27,116 bases of DNA, taken from assembly GCA_018378775.1 (NCBI GenBank), contig JAGZWV010000037.1, positions 1 to 27,116 on the forward strand, read 5' to 3'. The notes beneath the pieces were generated by a model, which ran no database searches, was not told the DNA's origin, and was given only the letters and a program-made list of their open reading frames with translations. The DNA comes from Collinsella sp. Its GTDB lineage: Bacteria; Actinomycetota; Coriobacteriia; Coriobacteriales; Coriobacteriaceae. The position numbers and the translations under genes were made by a program. This document shows, piece by piece, positions 6,802 to 13,991 of the stretch. Each line of letters begins with the position of its first letter. The stretch's first letter is position 1.

Positions 6802-8205
6802 CTCTGTGGTGTCGTCGTCCTCGGCAAGTTGGGGGAACACGGCGTCCTTGGGCATGGTGACCTTCGTCAGCGAGGTGAGCTTTTTACTCAGCGACGTGTC
6901 CGTCTTGACCAGGTCGCTGAGCGTCACGATCTTGTAGCCGTCGGCAATGAGGCCGTCGATAATCTGCGGCAGCGCCTCGAGCGTCTGCTCGGCGCATTCG
7001 TCTCTATCGGTGAGCAGCACGATATTGCCCGGCGTCACCGAATCGAGCACCGTCGAGACCTGCTCGTCGGCACCGTTGAGCAGCCAGTCGCCCGAGTCAA
7101 TATTCCACGAGACCACGGCGGAGACCAGGTCCATCGCATCAATCCAGTTTTGCTCGTTAAAGGCAGCGTAGGGAGCACGCAGCAGCATCGTCTTCACGCC
7201 GGTCGCCGACTTAATCGCATCGGTGCCTTTCGTGATCTGTTCGCGTACCGCCTCACGGTCCTGACCCTTGAGCGAATCGTCGCTGTAGCTGTTGGATCCG
7301 ATCTCGCACCCGGCATCGACAATCGCCTTGGCCGTGGCAGGCGAGGCCTCGGCCGCATCGCCCGAAAGGAAGAACGTCGCGGTGACACCCTTTTCCTTGA
7401 GCACCTGCAAGATCTGCTTGGTAGCGCCGCTCGGACCCTCGTCAAACGTCAGCGCCACGTACTTTTTGTTGCCCTTGGGTGCCACGCTGGCGCACGCAAC
7501 AACGCAATCGGTGGCGGGCACAACCTCGCCGCGATCCTGCGTCTTGCCCGACTGCTCACCAACCCACACCTCGGAGCGGCCCTGGACACCCCATGTCTGC
7601 ACATACTCGATAGCGCCCGTACCCTCGACCTTGAGCTTGGGCTCGATAACCGTAGCCTGAACCTTGTGCTTCTCGTAGGTGTTACGGCCATCCTTGACCG
7701 TCACCTTCTCGCCGCCCTCAAGTTCGCGGCTATCCCATTTGCCCTGTTTCACGCGCTTGCCGTCGACCTTCACCGACAGCTTTTCGCCCCCATGGCGCTT
7801 GAGCACGCTGTCATCGACGGCCAGCAGGTCGCCTGCGTCGTAGGTGTCAGTCAACTCCTGGTCGTCGATGAGATTCTGCAGCGTAGAGCCCACGCGCACC
7901 GCGGTCTTCTGGCCGTTAAGTTCCACGTCCACGCTGCGGTTGACGTAGCCCACGACGGCAGCGATAAACAGCACGAGCGCGCAACCCACGGCGATGAGCG
8001 CATAGGGCAGGCGAGACGAACGACGGGGTGTGCGGCTGTTGCCGATGCGAGCGCTGCGATCGCTAAAGCCGCGGCTATGGTTGAGATACATCGCGCCGGG
8101 CTTACGGTGACGCTTGCGCTGACCGCTGGGCAGCTGCCCCAGGTCGCGGCGCGCCGTCGGACGCGTACCCGAACGCCCGTTTAAGTTGGATCCGTTTTGG
8201 CGCAT
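6799..8205 (-). CDS. Membrane-anchored polysaccharide deacetylase-like (NodB) protein, degenerate metal site
   Basis: 468 aa; the ATG follows GGGGGAGG at 4 nt. A basic, disordered cytoplasmic head (1-66), one TM helix (about 67-88), an extracellular region (about 92-235) that includes a stretch resembling the ubiquitin-like DUF348 fold, and a NodB domain (about 248-435). NodB enzymes remove N-acetyl groups from chitin or peptidoglycan using an Asp-His-His metal site. Here motif 1 is TFDEGP (253-258, usually TFDDGP). Motif 2 is EIGSNSYSDD (301-310), where both metal-binding His positions are Asn and Asp. Motif 3 RAPYAAFN and motif 4 WNIDSGDW are kept. Motif 5 is IVLLTD instead of the usual LxH. 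The fold is clear, but classical deacetylase activity is doubtful; a binding or scaffold role is possible. Confidence 0.82.
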   Translation of the reverse strand: MRQNGSNLNGRSGTRPTARRDLGQLPSGQRKRHRKPGAMYLNHSRGFSDRSARIGNSRTPRRSSRLPYALIAVGCALVLFIAAVVGYVNRSVDVELNGQKTAVRVGSTLQNLIDDQELTDTYDAGDLLAVDDSVLKRHGGEKLSVKVDGKRVKQGKWDSRELEGGEKVTVKDGRNTYEKHKVQATVIEPKLKVEGTGAIEYVQTWGVQGRSEVWVGEQSGKTQDRGEVVPATDCVVACASVAPKGNKKYVALTFDEGPSGATKQILQVLKEKGVTATFFLSGDAAEASPATAKAIVDAGCEIGSNSYSDDSLKGQDREAVREQITKGTDAIKSATGVKTMLLRAPYAAFNEQNWIDAMDLVSAVVSWNIDSGDWLLNGADEQVSTVLDSVTPGNIVLLTDRDECAEQTLEALPQIIDGLIADGYKIVTLSDLVKTDTSLSKKLTSLTKVTMPKDAVFPQLAEDDDTTE

Positions 8206-8226
8206 GTGCCCTCCCCCATAAACACA

Positions 8227-8256
8227 GCAAGCCGGAGCAACAGGTCTCCGGCTTGC
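8227..8256 (-). terminator. Hairpin between the PRC-barrel gene and the NodB-fold gene
   Basis: A perfect 11-bp stem, GCAAGCCGGAG with CTCCGGCTTGC, 8-nt loop, lies 21 bp past the PRC-barrel stop and 22 bp before the NodB-fold start. Only TGTGTTTAT follows on the minus strand, so it would be a weak or partial terminator. Confidence 0.5.
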
Positions 8257-8277
8257 CTCCCATCATTTGGTACGTCG

Positions 8278-9033
8278 CTATTTTGTAGCTTTTGACGAGC
8301 CTCCGCTCGCCTTTTGGTATTCGTCCTTAAAGGCCTTGAACATGCCGCGCGTCTTGCCGAGCTGCTTGCCCAGTGCGCGACTGCCCTTGTCCACGGCAAC
8401 CGATCCCTTGTCGTCGAGCACCTTGGCGCCCTTCTTGACCTTATCGCCCACCACGACGCTTGCCTCGGCAGCCTTTGCGGCGGCGCCGCCCGAATACCCG
8501 AGCGACTTGACCTCGTCCGAGACGACCATCGCGCCGTTCTCGTAGCCGCGCAGCATCGTCGGCGGCACCTGCGTGTCACCAACCAAAACACTCGAAGCAG
8601 CACCGGCGGTCACATAGAATGCCTGCACGATGCCCGAACGCGGCTTGAACTCCACATCCGAGCAATAGCCCACGACGTCGCCCGATTCCGTGCGCACGTC
8701 CATACCGACCCAGATGATGCAATCGTCCAGGTTGATGTCGAGGCGCTTGGCGGCGGCGGCATCGTACGTGTCCTTGACGTCATCGACCGCAATGGCGCCC
8801 TCGTAGACACCAATGGCGTCGAGCGCTACGAATCGGTCGGGGCGCTCGATCATGCCCGCGATATCAGACTGGCGGACCATAAAGCCGACCACGCGCGTAC
8901 CGCCCGGGGTAAAGACCGGAAAGTGAATCTTTCCGAGCTTTTTAGGGCTGCGCGGCGTGCCGTCCTTTTTGATGCGCTTGTCCTCGGTAGGCTTGCGATA
9001 GATCTTGGCGCCGACAAAATCCCCGGCGCGCAT
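8278..9033 (-). CDS. PRC-barrel domain protein
   Basis: 251 aa, no signal peptide or TM helix seen, so probably cytoplasmic. PRC-barrel folds are small beta-barrels used for binding or regulation; two barrel-like segments are visible, roughly 3-75 (DFVGAKIYRK, then FTPGGTRVVGFMVRQSDIAG) and 95-165 (ESGDVVGYCSDVEFKPRSG). The C-terminal 80 residues are Lys/Ala/Ser-rich and look flexible. Its ATG shares one base with the TAA of the upstream YtxH-like gene (TAATG), so the two are translationally coupled and likely work together. No specific function is assigned. Confidence 0.7.
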   Translation of the reverse strand: MRAGDFVGAKIYRKPTEDKRIKKDGTPRSPKKLGKIHFPVFTPGGTRVVGFMVRQSDIAGMIERPDRFVALDAIGVYEGAIAVDDVKDTYDAAAAKRLDINLDDCIIWVGMDVRTESGDVVGYCSDVEFKPRSGIVQAFYVTAGAASSVLVGDTQVPPTMLRGYENGAMVVSDEVKSLGYSGGAAAKAAEASVVVGDKVKKGAKVLDDKGSVAVDKGSRALGKQLGKTRGMFKAFKDEYQKASGGSSKATK

Positions 9034-9422
9034 TATGCCTCGGTCGAGGGCTCCGCAGCCTCGGTATCAGCCTCGACGGCGTTCTCGACCACGACGTCGG
9101 CGGCAGGCGTCACGTTGCCGCCCGAAATGGCGTCGTTGAGCTGCTCGCGCAGCTGGTCCATGCGCTCGCGGGCCAGGTCGACCTTGGCGCGCAGGTCATC
9201 GGTCTTGGCGTCGACCATCGGGCCAAAGTCATTCACCGCAGCACGGGCCTCCTCGGCGCTGTGCTCGTAGGTGTCGCGCATATTGTCCCAGGCGTCGTTG
9301 GCGATATCGGCAGCCATGGCGCGGGTCTCGGCGCCCGAGCGCGGGGCCAGAGCAACGCCGACAATAGCGCCGGCAGCGGCACCAAAAAGTGCGCCGGAGA
9401 CAAAGCTGAAAGTCTTACCCAT
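9033..9422 (-). CDS. YtxH-like small membrane protein
   Basis: 129 aa from the ATG at 9422, preceded by AGAGGA at 6 nt; an ATG at 9428 is also possible, while longer upstream starts run through the promoter. A Gly/Ala-rich helix, FVSGALFGAAAGAIVGVALAP (about 6-26), is the typical YtxH N-terminal segment, ending in the common APxSGxxxR pattern (APRSGAETR). The rest is a charged helix with coiled-coil character (about 40-95) and an acidic tail. YtxH proteins are associated with the envelope and general stress, with no defined biochemical role. It forms a bicistron with the PRC-barrel gene. Confidence 0.75.
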   Translation of the reverse strand: MGKTFSFVSGALFGAAAGAIVGVALAPRSGAETRAMAADIANDAWDNMRDTYEHSAEEARAAVNDFGPMVDAKTDDLRAKVDLARERMDQLREQLNDAISGGNVTPAADVVVENAVEADTEAAEPSTEA

Positions 9423-9473
9423 GATCATTCCTCTCCTGCGGGCACGTCGGTGCCCACCGTTTGAATGCTGTCC

Positions 9474-9479
9474 ATTATA
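9474..9479 (-). promoter_or_regulatory. Promoter -10 for the YtxH/PRC-barrel bicistron
   Basis: A perfect TATAAT on the minus strand, 51 bp upstream of the YtxH-like ATG. A weak -35 (GTGGCA) stands 16 bp before it. The 5' UTR includes a small hairpin, GGGCAC with GTGCCC at 9440-9455. Confidence 0.6.
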
Positions 9480-9558
9480 CCCGCAGTACATCACTTGCCA
9501 CTCCGCTCATCTGCATACGGCAAAGGCGCAGGTACGTGATGGTGATAAACGCGTAGGC

Positions 9559-10392
9559 CTACTCCTGAGGCATAGTCGGCATGGCCACCGTGGCACCCGG
9601 GTCCTCGCCGGCACCGTCCACGAGCGGCAGGCCGCCCTCATGCACAGGTCCTGCCGGAACCGTCGCCGCACCACCAAAGACGGCAGCGGAGGCCTCGTGG
9701 TTCTCGGCAACCGCGCCCTCGGTATCAATCGCCACCTGGGGCTCGTCGTCAAAGTTGGGAACGCCCTGGGGCTCGGTGGGAACAGGCTCGGCGGTCGCAT
9801 CGGCAACGGACTCGGCGTCGGCCGGCACATCGCCCTCGTCAGCGCCCTCGTCCTCGACAGCATCTTCGCCGTTCGCAGCGGCGACGGCCTCGTGAGGATC
9901 CTTGCCCTCGGCCTCGGCGCGCATGCCCAGCACCAGGTTGCGCAGGCCCGCGACCGTGCCTTCCACGTCGGGGGCAGGCTGGTCGGCGTGCAGGTACGCC
10001 CAGTCCATCATAAAGATGGCCGAAGACAGCGCACCGATGGCCAGCGCGTCGTCGGGGCACGAAAGCTCAACCTCAAAGACGCGCTCGTCGTGCTCGCTTA
10101 CGCGCGTGCGGCCGCACGAGATGCTGCCGGCAAGCCCGGTCTCGTTCATGAGCTCGACCGTCACGTGCTCCAGCAGATGGCAGAGCTCAGTCTGACCCAT
10201 GCAGTCCTGGAACTCGCGACCGGAATCACCCAGGCACAGGTGCTTGGCAATCGCCGGCACCAGGTAATACACGCGCGCCGTGGCCTCGATATCCTCCGAG
10301 GTCATGAGCGGCATGCCGGGGTTCACCAGCACATGCGCGCAGATCTTGTCCTCGCTGACGGTGACCTTAAGGATGTTGAACAGGCCTGCCAT
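9559..10392 (-). CDS. Stand-alone protein resembling the cyanophycin synthetase N-terminal domain
   Basis: 277 aa; ATG preceded by GGGGAGAG. The first 165 residues form a compact domain with the motif TELCHLLEHVTVELMNETG (about 68-86) and an SCGRTRV segment (about 92-98). The EHVTVEL pattern resembles the N-terminal domain of cyanophycin synthetase and of small actinobacterial homologues that lack the ATP-grasp and Mur-ligase parts; I rate this similarity as moderate. From about 165 the chain is acidic and low complexity (Ala, Glu, Asp, Pro), probably disordered. It lies 24 bp after the CNNM-type gene and is likely co-transcribed with it. No function is assigned. Confidence 0.6.
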   Translation of the reverse strand: MAGLFNILKVTVSEDKICAHVLVNPGMPLMTSEDIEATARVYYLVPAIAKHLCLGDSGREFQDCMGQTELCHLLEHVTVELMNETGLAGSISCGRTRVSEHDERVFEVELSCPDDALAIGALSSAIFMMDWAYLHADQPAPDVEGTVAGLRNLVLGMRAEAEGKDPHEAVAAANGEDAVEDEGADEGDVPADAESVADATAEPVPTEPQGVPNFDDEPQVAIDTEGAVAENHEASAAVFGGAATVPAGPVHEGGLPLVDGAGEDPGATVAMPTMPQE

Positions 10393-10416
10393 AACTCTCC
10401 CCTACTCTTCCTTGCC

Positions 10417-11790
10417 CTACTCGTCGCCATCGTGCGGATCCACAGAGCCCGCACCCGACGCCGCCGGCTTCTCTGCCGAAGACTCGGAATCTTTCTTATC
10501 GGTTTCGGCCGGAGCGATCACGCGAATGAGCGAGATGCGCTGGCCACGCATCGACTGCACTTTAAACTTGTACCTCGCGACCTCAAACACCTCTCCGATG
10601 TCGGGCACCGAGTCGCAAAGCTCCAAAATCCAGCCGGCGATGGTCTCATAATCATCGCTTTCCTCAAGCGGCCAACCAAGCTCAATCGCGTCATCGCACG
10701 AAAAACGCCCATCAACGAGCCACTCGCGGCGCGAAAGGCGCGTGAGATACTTGTTGTCGGGGTCGAACTCGTCCTCGATCTCGCCGACGATCTCCTCGAC
10801 GATGTCCTCGATAGTGATAATGCCGGCCGTGCCGCCGTACTCGTCCACGACCACCACGATCTGGTCGTGCGAGGTCTGCATCTCGGACAGCAGCGGCAGG
10901 ATGTCCTTGGTGTCGGGCACAAAGGTGGCGTCGCGCAAAAAGCCGGCGATGGGCTGGTCGCCTTTGCCGTCGAGCGCGGGCTGAATCAGGTCCTTGATGT
11001 GCGCGATGCCGGCGACGTTGTCGGGATCCTCGTGATAGACGGGGATGCGGCTAAAGCCGGTCTGGCGCATGGTGGACAGCACGTCGGCGACCGTCTCGTC
11101 GTCCTCGCACATGGTGGTGTCCACGCGCGGCACCATGACCTCGCGGGCAACGGTGTCGCCCAGGTCGAAGATCTCGTGGATCATGCGCTTTTCCTCGTCG
11201 AGCAGGTCGTCCTGCTCCGAGACCATGTACTTGATCTCTTCTTCCGAGACGTTCTGGCGGTCGTCGGCACTCTTGATGCGCAGGATACGGGCCAGGCCAT
11301 CGGAGCAAGCACCAGTTAGCCACACGAGCGGACGGGCGATCTTTTGGAAAAACGACAACGGCCCCACAACCTGCTTGGACACGCCTTCGGCGTTGGCCAG
11401 GCCGATGCGCTTGGGGACGAGCTCGCCGATCACGATGGACACGAAGGCGACCGCGACGGTGATGATGACCGGCGCCAGGCCGCGTGCGATGGCGGAGAGC
11501 GGCGCGATGCCAAAGCTCATGAGCCACGTGGCGAGCGGGTCGGACAGACTCGTCGAGGCGACGGCGGACGAGGCGAAGCCCACGAGCGTGATGGCGACCT
11601 GGATGGTGGCGAGCAGCTGGTCGGAGTCGGCAGCCAGCTTAATGGCACGCTCGGCGCGCTTGTCGCCTTCCTCGGCCTCGTGCTCCAGCACGGCGCGCTT
11701 GGCCGTGGTGAGCGCCATCTCAGACATAGAGAAGTAGCCGTTGATGAGGGTCAAAACGAGGGTAGTGATAAGGGAGATGGTTATGTCCAT
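10417..11790 (-). CDS. CNNM/CorC-type (hemolysin C family) transporter with CBS domains
   Basis: 457 aa. N-terminal DUF21/CNNM membrane domain (about 1-190; INGYFSMSEMALTTAKR, then IGELVPKRIGL), a CBS pair (about 205-330; MVPRVDTTM, then VVVDEYGGTAGIITIEDIVEEIVGEI) and a CorC_HlyC domain (about 345-430). Members such as MpfA and CorC act in Mg2+ efflux or Mg2+/Co2+ resistance. The tail is acidic and disordered. The start is uncertain: GGAGG lies 15 nt upstream of the ATG, too far for a normal SD unless the intervening CTCC folds back. It is likely the first gene of a bicistron with the gene ending at 9559. Confidence 0.88.
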   Translation of the reverse strand: MDITISLITTLVLTLINGYFSMSEMALTTAKRAVLEHEAEEGDKRAERAIKLAADSDQLLATIQVAITLVGFASSAVASTSLSDPLATWLMSFGIAPLSAIARGLAPVIITVAVAFVSIVIGELVPKRIGLANAEGVSKQVVGPLSFFQKIARPLVWLTGACSDGLARILRIKSADDRQNVSEEEIKYMVSEQDDLLDEEKRMIHEIFDLGDTVAREVMVPRVDTTMCEDDETVADVLSTMRQTGFSRIPVYHEDPDNVAGIAHIKDLIQPALDGKGDQPIAGFLRDATFVPDTKDILPLLSEMQTSHDQIVVVVDEYGGTAGIITIEDIVEEIVGEIEDEFDPDNKYLTRLSRREWLVDGRFSCDDAIELGWPLEESDDYETIAGWILELCDSVPDIGEVFEVARYKFKVQSMRGQRISLIRVIAPAETDKKDSESSAEKPAASGAGSVDPHDGDE

Positions 11791-11904
11791 CGGGAGTTTC
11801 TCGAACCTCCAAGATTCGGGACGTTAGGTAGTAAGCGTAGGTGGCGGATAGGGCAGTTGCGCCCGGCGGCCGCCTGGATGGGTCCGCGGGCACAGACGCG
11901 ATCG

Positions 11905-12588
11905 CTAGATTACGAAGAGGATCACCGCCATGAACTGGAAGATACTGCCGGCGAGTACCCACAGGTGAAACACGCTGTGAAGATAGCGCACGTTTTTAGC
12001 GATGTAGAACGGCACGCCCACGGTGTAGCACGCGCCGCCGACAGCGAGCAGGGCAAGTGCCACGGGGTTGAGCAGCGACACGAGCTCGGGCAGCTTAAAG
12101 ACGACGAGCCAGCCCATCAGCAGATAGACCAGGCCGCTTACCCAATGCGGTTGGCGCTCGCGCAAAAAGCACTCGAGGGCGATGCCGATAATGGCGATGG
12201 CCCATACGGCAAAAAACAGCACGGGACCACCGTCGTTTGCCAGCGTGATGAGGCAAAACGGCGTATAGCTGCCAGCTATGAGCAGGTAGATGCAACTGTG
12301 GTCGATGATGCGAAACACACGCTTGGCGCCCGCGGGCTGAATCGCATGGTAGAGCGTGGAGGCAAGGTATTCGAGAATAATGCTGGCGCCGTAGACAATC
12401 GCCGCGGCCATGTGGGCCGGGCCTCCGCCGCGCAGGGCAGCGAACACGATCAGGAGCACAAGACCTGCGATGCCCAGCAGGCAACCGACACCATGGGTGA
12501 CGGAGTTCATGATCTCCTCGCCCACCGTGTAGTGCGGAACGGCCGCGGCTCCAGGTCGCGGCTTGGAACTGTCGCTCGAATCGGACAT
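11905..12588 (-). CDS. Hemolysin III family (PAQR-type) membrane protein
   Basis: 227 aa from the ATG at 12588, with GGAGGA 10 nt upstream; an in-frame TTG at 12606 overlaps that SD and is rejected. Seven TM helices with the family's metal-binding residues: MNSVTHGVG, STLYHAIQ, RIIDHSCIYLLIAGSYTPF and LHSVFHLWVLAGS. Related to YqfA and the eukaryotic PAQR hydrolase-like receptors; bacterial members have no firmly established activity and the hemolysin label is historical. Transcribed away from the hydrolase gene, with a 186-bp gap between the two starts. Confidence 0.9.
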   Translation of the reverse strand: MSDSSDSSKPRPGAAAVPHYTVGEEIMNSVTHGVGCLLGIAGLVLLIVFAALRGGGPAHMAAAIVYGASIILEYLASTLYHAIQPAGAKRVFRIIDHSCIYLLIAGSYTPFCLITLANDGGPVLFFAVWAIAIIGIALECFLRERQPHWVSGLVYLLMGWLVVFKLPELVSLLNPVALALLAVGGACYTVGVPFYIAKNVRYLHSVFHLWVLAGSIFQFMAVILFVI

Positions 12589-12695
12589 GCCGGTTACATC
12601 CTCCAACGTAAATAGTTCTCAACACTATATCAAAGCGTCTAGGTACGTGCGAAATTTGCACCATACGTGACCCTTTGTTTACCCATTCTTTGCCT

Positions 12696-12754
12696 GTTGA
12701 CGCATCAACGGCGAACGTCCATAATGCGCTTGCATTAAATGTTGATGTATTAAC
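12696..12754 (+). promoter_or_regulatory. Hydrolase promoter with two similar palindromes
   Basis: TTGACG (12697-12702), 17 bp, CATAAT (12720-12725) form a good promoter. The -35 lies inside a perfect palindrome GTTGA-CGCA-TCAAC (12696-12709). A second site of the same layout, GTTGA-TGTA-TTAAC (12741-12754), sits just past the expected start site, 45 bp from the first. Both fit TTGAYGYATYAA and look like a pair of operators for one dimeric repressor, of MarR or TetR type by size. The regulator is not in the window. Confidence 0.6.
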
Positions 12755-12774
12755 ATCTTATAGGAAAGCTTCTT

Positions 12775-13740
12775 ATGTCTCAAAACGCACGTTCCCATCG
12801 AAAGCTCAAGATAGCCGGCGTCGTTGCGCTGGTGCTCGTTGTCGCGCTGCTGGGGTTTGCCGGCAACTTTCTGTTTGACTTCGCGCTGAATCCCCGCGCG
12901 CCATACACCATGAAGATGATGCAGGACGGCAAGGACGCCGAAAAGGGCGAGCAGATGGATGCCGAGGAGGGCGAGGCACGGGCGTGGTTTAAAGAGAACC
13001 GCGAGAGCAGCAGCCTCACCGCGGACGACGGGACTGAGCTCGCCGCCTGGTATTTTGCTGCGTCGGAGAGCACACACGACTACGCCGTCTGCCTGCATGG
13101 ATATACCAACGAGCCTATCGGTATGGCCCGATACGTCAAGCGATTCCACGACCGCGGCATGAACGTACTCGCACCCGCCGCCCGCGCCCACGAGCGCTCC
13201 GGCGGCGACTATATCGGCATGGGCTGGCCCGAGCGCCTCGACATCGTCGCATGGATCGAGCAAATCGTTCAGGCTGACCCCGAGGCGCGCATCCTGGTCT
13301 TTGGCGAGTCGATGGGTGCGGCAACCGCCATGAACGTCGCGGGGGAATCTCTGCCCGCAAACGTGAAATGCATTATCGAGGACTGCGGTTATACGAGTGT
13401 TTGGGACGAGTTTTCCCTGCAGCTCAAGGACGTGTTCGGCCTGCCCAGCTTTCCCTTGCTCGATGTAGCAAACTTGGTGTGCAACGTGCGCGCGGGCTAC
13501 GACTTTCATAAGGCGAGCAGTGTGGAGCAACTCAAACACGCGACGGTTCCCATGCTGTTTATCCACGGCGACCAAGACACCTTTGTGCCGTACAGCATGC
13601 TCGACCAAAACTACGAGGCGTGCGCCAGCAAGGTCAAGCAAAAGCTCACTATCCATGGCGCCACCCACGCCAAGAGTGCGCAAGTTGACCCCGAGCTCTA
13701 CTGGAACACGGTCGATAACTTCCTCGACAAGAATTTTTAG
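12775..13740 (+). CDS. Membrane-anchored alpha/beta hydrolase
   Basis: 321 aa; AGGAAA lies upstream of the ATG. A basic start and one TM helix (about 11-33) place the enzyme outside the membrane. The alpha/beta hydrolase fold begins near 80, with the oxyanion-type CLHGYTNE (106-113), nucleophile elbow GESMG (Ser179), an acid in HGDQDTFVP (Asp268 most likely) and His298 in GATHAKS. The triad is complete. It resembles the YqkD/BAAT-like group of membrane-linked serine hydrolases; the substrate is unknown. It is monocistronic, with its own promoter and a downstream bidirectional terminator. Confidence 0.85.
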   Translation: MSQNARSHRKLKIAGVVALVLVVALLGFAGNFLFDFALNPRAPYTMKMMQDGKDAEKGEQMDAEEGEARAWFKENRESSSLTADDGTELAAWYFAASESTHDYAVCLHGYTNEPIGMARYVKRFHDRGMNVLAPAARAHERSGGDYIGMGWPERLDIVAWIEQIVQADPEARILVFGESMGAATAMNVAGESLPANVKCIIEDCGYTSVWDEFSLQLKDVFGLPSFPLLDVANLVCNVRAGYDFHKASSVEQLKHATVPMLFIHGDQDTFVPYSMLDQNYEACASKVKQKLTIHGATHAKSAQVDPELYWNTVDNFLDKNF

Positions 13741-13777
13741 GCAAAAAGCAACGTCTGAGGCTTTATCTGACCCCTTA

Positions 13778-13909
13778 TTTTCGGAAGTATGCGGCAAAAT
13801 CTGGAACTGCCGGCCAGACCGCAGTTTTACCAACAATTTATCTTGGGTTTTGTTGCTAAAAAACGTCGTGTGCTCGGCGGTCTCGAAATTTGCCGCATAC
13901 TTCCGAAAA
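13778..13909. repeat. Long hairpin element 1 (21-bp perfect arms)
   Basis: The 21-nt arms at 13778-13798 and 13889-13909 are perfect inverted complements. Inside, AGACCGC (13816-13822) pairs with GCGGTCT (13877-13883) and CAACAA (13831-13836) with TTGTTG (13850-13855), so the element folds as one long interrupted hairpin. Read on the minus strand, the interior has the motif order CGTTTT, AACAAAACC, CTGCGGT, which also occurs in the elements at 24212 and 24457. No ORF fits it. Its last four A bases are shared with the terminator that follows. Confidence 0.8.
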
Positions 13910-13944
13910 GCCGCCCGTGAGCGCTATGCTCACGGGCGGCTTTT
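13906..13944. terminator. Bidirectional terminator between hydrolase and DUF362 genes
   Basis: A perfect 17-bp stem (13906-13922 with 13928-13944, 5-nt loop), AAAA on the left flank and TTTT on the right, between two convergent genes. It can serve both strands. Confidence 0.85.
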
Positions 13945-13991
13945 GCTCAACTTGCGCTACAAAAGCGCTTGTTTTGTCCAATAACCGGACG

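Noticed and set aside
9423..9494. Longer start for the YtxH-like protein at 9494
   Set aside because: The added residues are encoded across the TATAAT promoter and 5' UTR hairpin and are not family-like.
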